Part shown: piece after piece, positions 61,840 through 64,000 of the stretch | Layout: each line of letters begins with the position of its first letter | Position numbering within the stretch: position 1 is the stretch's first letter | Source: Berberis thunbergii | Taxonomy: Eukaryota; Streptophyta; Magnoliopsida; Ranunculales; Berberidaceae | Assembly (NCBI GenBank): GCA_003290165.1 | Contig: QNQO01006979.1 | Span: forward strand, 496,001-560,000 | DNA length: 64,000 nt | Reading direction: 5' to 3' | Position numbers and translations under genes: made by a program | Notes under the pieces: model-generated | Told to the model about the DNA's origin: nothing | Databases searched by the model: none | Seen by the model: the letters and a program-made list of their open reading frames with translations, nothing else

Positions 61840-62848
61840 AGTATCTTATAGAACTATTCAGAAATCAACAAAACCAGAATTCTTCCAAAGTTATAAATGT
61901 CAAGCATTAAAAGTGTATAATATATATCTCTATTTACTAGCGGGAAAAAAAAAGGCAACTTCAAAGGTGTATAACTGGGTATGAAATATTTAATTAGATC
62001 TCATTACTGGATCACAGGGGTCATTTTTGTGACAAATGTTAGATGAAAGACACTAGTTCAACTTATTTTAAAAATTCAGTCAGCGTGTACCAGGCCGTAA
62101 CAAGAAAATTTTACAAAGGGCTAATCGCAAACAACATATAATATATTTCTTTGTAGGGAAATCAATTCTCAGGAAAACTTGGATGTAAAAGGCTTTGAAT
62201 GCTTCTTGCAGTAGATTTATACACTTTGTATGGAAGTTGAATTCCCAATTCTGCCACAAAATATGGGCATCAAATTACTTTAGAGGAAGCAAAACTCCTA
62301 CAAAAAGTGGAAATATGTTATCTTCAACCTCCCTTCTCTCTTCTCCTTTTTCCTTCATCTGCCTCTCTGACCTCACAGTTTCCCTTATTTCTTAAGAACA
62401 TAGACCTGAATTGTCTACAACCAAACATGACACTAGTGTATTCCCTACCAATGGAAGAAACTACCAAAATCAGAGTTTCAACATATTTGAAAAAACTCTC
62501 AAAAAGCCAAATAGTTGTAGCCATTTTTAGGCTTGAAAAAAAAATGTCTCTCAAGACCATAAAAATTATCACTCTATTACAAAAAATGAGTGCATTTACT
62601 TCTGAAAACAATACAATCATCAATTCTCAACCCGTGTTAAAAAATTGCTAGCCCCAATGTGTATCACCTTCACCAGGTTCAGATACAAATAACAAATAAG
62701 GATGCTCATAGTCGCTACAACACAAGACTGCTCTGAGAAAACTAAAGCCACTATATATTTCCTTGAGCACTACAGAAAAAATGGAATATGTTACAACTAA
62801 TTTTACACGTGTAAGTGTCAAAAATGTACATCCTCCATCCTATTACTA
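61840..62848. other. Intergenic and 3' UTR region
   Basis: No gene was recognised. The part next to 62848 should be the 3' UTR of the gene that ends there on the minus strand. The open frames at 62195-62651 show no family signature. Confidence 0.5.
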
Positions 62849-63149
62849 TTACTTCTTCTGGTGCGTCCGCGATCTCATACTAGCCCTTCGCGCTACGTCC
62901 CATGCTTTATGTGGGGCATAAACACCTTGCTGTGAAGCGAAGAACGATTCATACCCTGGTGAGTCAAAAGCAAAACCAGTGTGCTTTGATGTTTCCCGTG
63001 GAAGCTGAGAGATCGCATAGCTTCTCTGCTCATCTGGTGTCAACTGATTTCCGAGCTCTAGAAGCTCTGCACTGCTGTTGTCATCAGGTTCATCTCTGTG
63101 GATCTCCTGAATGATCTGATAGTCATACGGGAAGAACCATCTTTGAACC
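62849..63149 (-). CDS. Last exon of an unrecognised conserved-looking gene
   Basis: On the minus strand an acceptor (TCCTCTTCCAG, ending at 63150) opens an exon of 301 bases ending in TAA at 62849. It encodes about 100 residues: [60 protein letters not shown], then [20 protein letters not shown] and a basic tail [14 protein letters not shown]. The clean splice site, balanced codon use and basic C-terminus suggest a real gene, with earlier exons beyond 64000 or in unseen short exons. No membrane segment or known catalytic motif is present. I do not recognise the family. Confidence 0.65.
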
Positions 63150-64000
63150 CTGGAAGAGGACAAAATCAAAATTTGACAATTAGTAGAGATAGCTACATGA
63201 ATATGAAATCAAGTAACAGAACTTTTTCGCTTTCAAATGCAGCATTCTCAAATTTAGAATCATAAATTTGACAACATGCATATATTTTTATGGACATACG
63301 TATTTATCTGAAATGAATGTGAACTTAGTTCTATTACTTAGTAGACTTGACAATAATACACCTAAGAAATTTACAAGAAATCCACAATTATTAGTAGAGA
63401 TAGCTGAAAGGTATTTCGAGTTTCGTTCTCATTCAATATTACCCCACCATGAAGCAACAAAAGCCATAAGCTTGAAAGCAACAAAATTTTCCTTCTTTAT
63501 TCGTGAATGCCAATATAGTAGAAGAATCAGTAAACACACACACACACACACATTTTGGACACTTCAAACCACTTGATAATCGATTGGATGCCCCTACTTG
63601 GGTCACCAACTATTCCCACGAAGGTTCTAAGGCTTCATAACACATGCTAATACTAGGTTACACAGATACGGGTACTAGTATCCGACTTGGATACTATTAT
63701 GGAGTGTCCGACACGACAGATCATAAAATATAACATTTGGAGTTCAAAAAGTCTTTACTGATCCCTAACAGAAATATATTGTAGGCAGAGTTCAAACCTG
63801 GACATTTGGTACCAACTACCTCTAAGTCTTACCAAGCTATAAATATGTTTTAGCAAGATAGTAATAAATATACAAAATTGTAATGCATGGGTTGTTCCTG
63901 CTTTGGGGAATGTTTTAGATAACGTGTCTAACACCTCACACATACATGTAATACTGTTGAATATACAAATACTCCTATTACATAATATTCTTTTATTAAT
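63150..64000. other. Presumed intron upstream of the last exon
   Basis: AT-rich DNA with an (AC)n run at 63535-63550. A short GATACGGG / TCCGACACG stretch near 63665-63720 recalls the hAT at 54776-56054. No further exon could be found. Confidence 0.4.

Overview
This is a repeat-rich stretch of a flowering-plant nuclear genome, most likely a eudicot. The evidence is intron-split plant genes (PP2A catalytic subunit, a CLE25-type peptide gene, a germin-like protein) set among plant-type Ty3/gypsy, Ty1/copia, LINE and hAT elements. There is no operon structure and the non-coding DNA is AT-rich. I cannot name the species. Roughly two thirds of the window is transposon sequence.

Host genes. (1) 883-4792, minus: the first two coding exons of a PP2A catalytic subunit, split by a 3.5 kb intron; the rest of the gene lies beyond the left edge. 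(2) 35623-36634, minus: a two-exon CLE25-type signalling-peptide gene. (3) 59661-60338, plus: an intact, intronless germin-like protein with a TATA box. (4) 62849-63149, minus: the last exon of a conserved-looking gene I do not recognise, continuing past the right edge.

Transposons, left to right. 6348-6745: a small hAT-like MITE. 8391-10150: a hAT element with perfect 8-bp target duplications, carrying pieces of two unrelated host genes (a PPR protein and a p24/EMP24 cargo receptor). 10503-19160: an old Tat-lineage Ty3/gypsy element on the minus strand, with LTRs, an antisense ORF and a nested tandem repeat in its 3' region. 19423-31118: a second member of the same hAT family, split by an Athila-like retrotransposon (19570-30201) whose own 3' LTR was later hit by another hAT (29126-29802). 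31316-33493: a further hAT carrying a histone H1 fragment and a probable malectin-like receptor-kinase fragment. 39640-42074: a LINE-derived insertion with only the DUF4283/zinc-knuckle ORF. 44535-58731: a Ty1/copia element split by a deleted Athila-like element (46701-about 54705) and by a hAT (54776-56054). 60552-61828: a 5'-truncated LINE just downstream of the germin-like gene.

The most interesting theme is a set of non-autonomous hAT elements that have picked up exons of host genes: at least four fragments in two elements, each element with clean target-site duplications. Next come two Athila-like elements that share a residual ORF while lacking reverse transcriptase and integrase, and the Tat element with its antisense gene and satellite-like 3' repeats. 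All family calls were made by reading motifs; no search was run.
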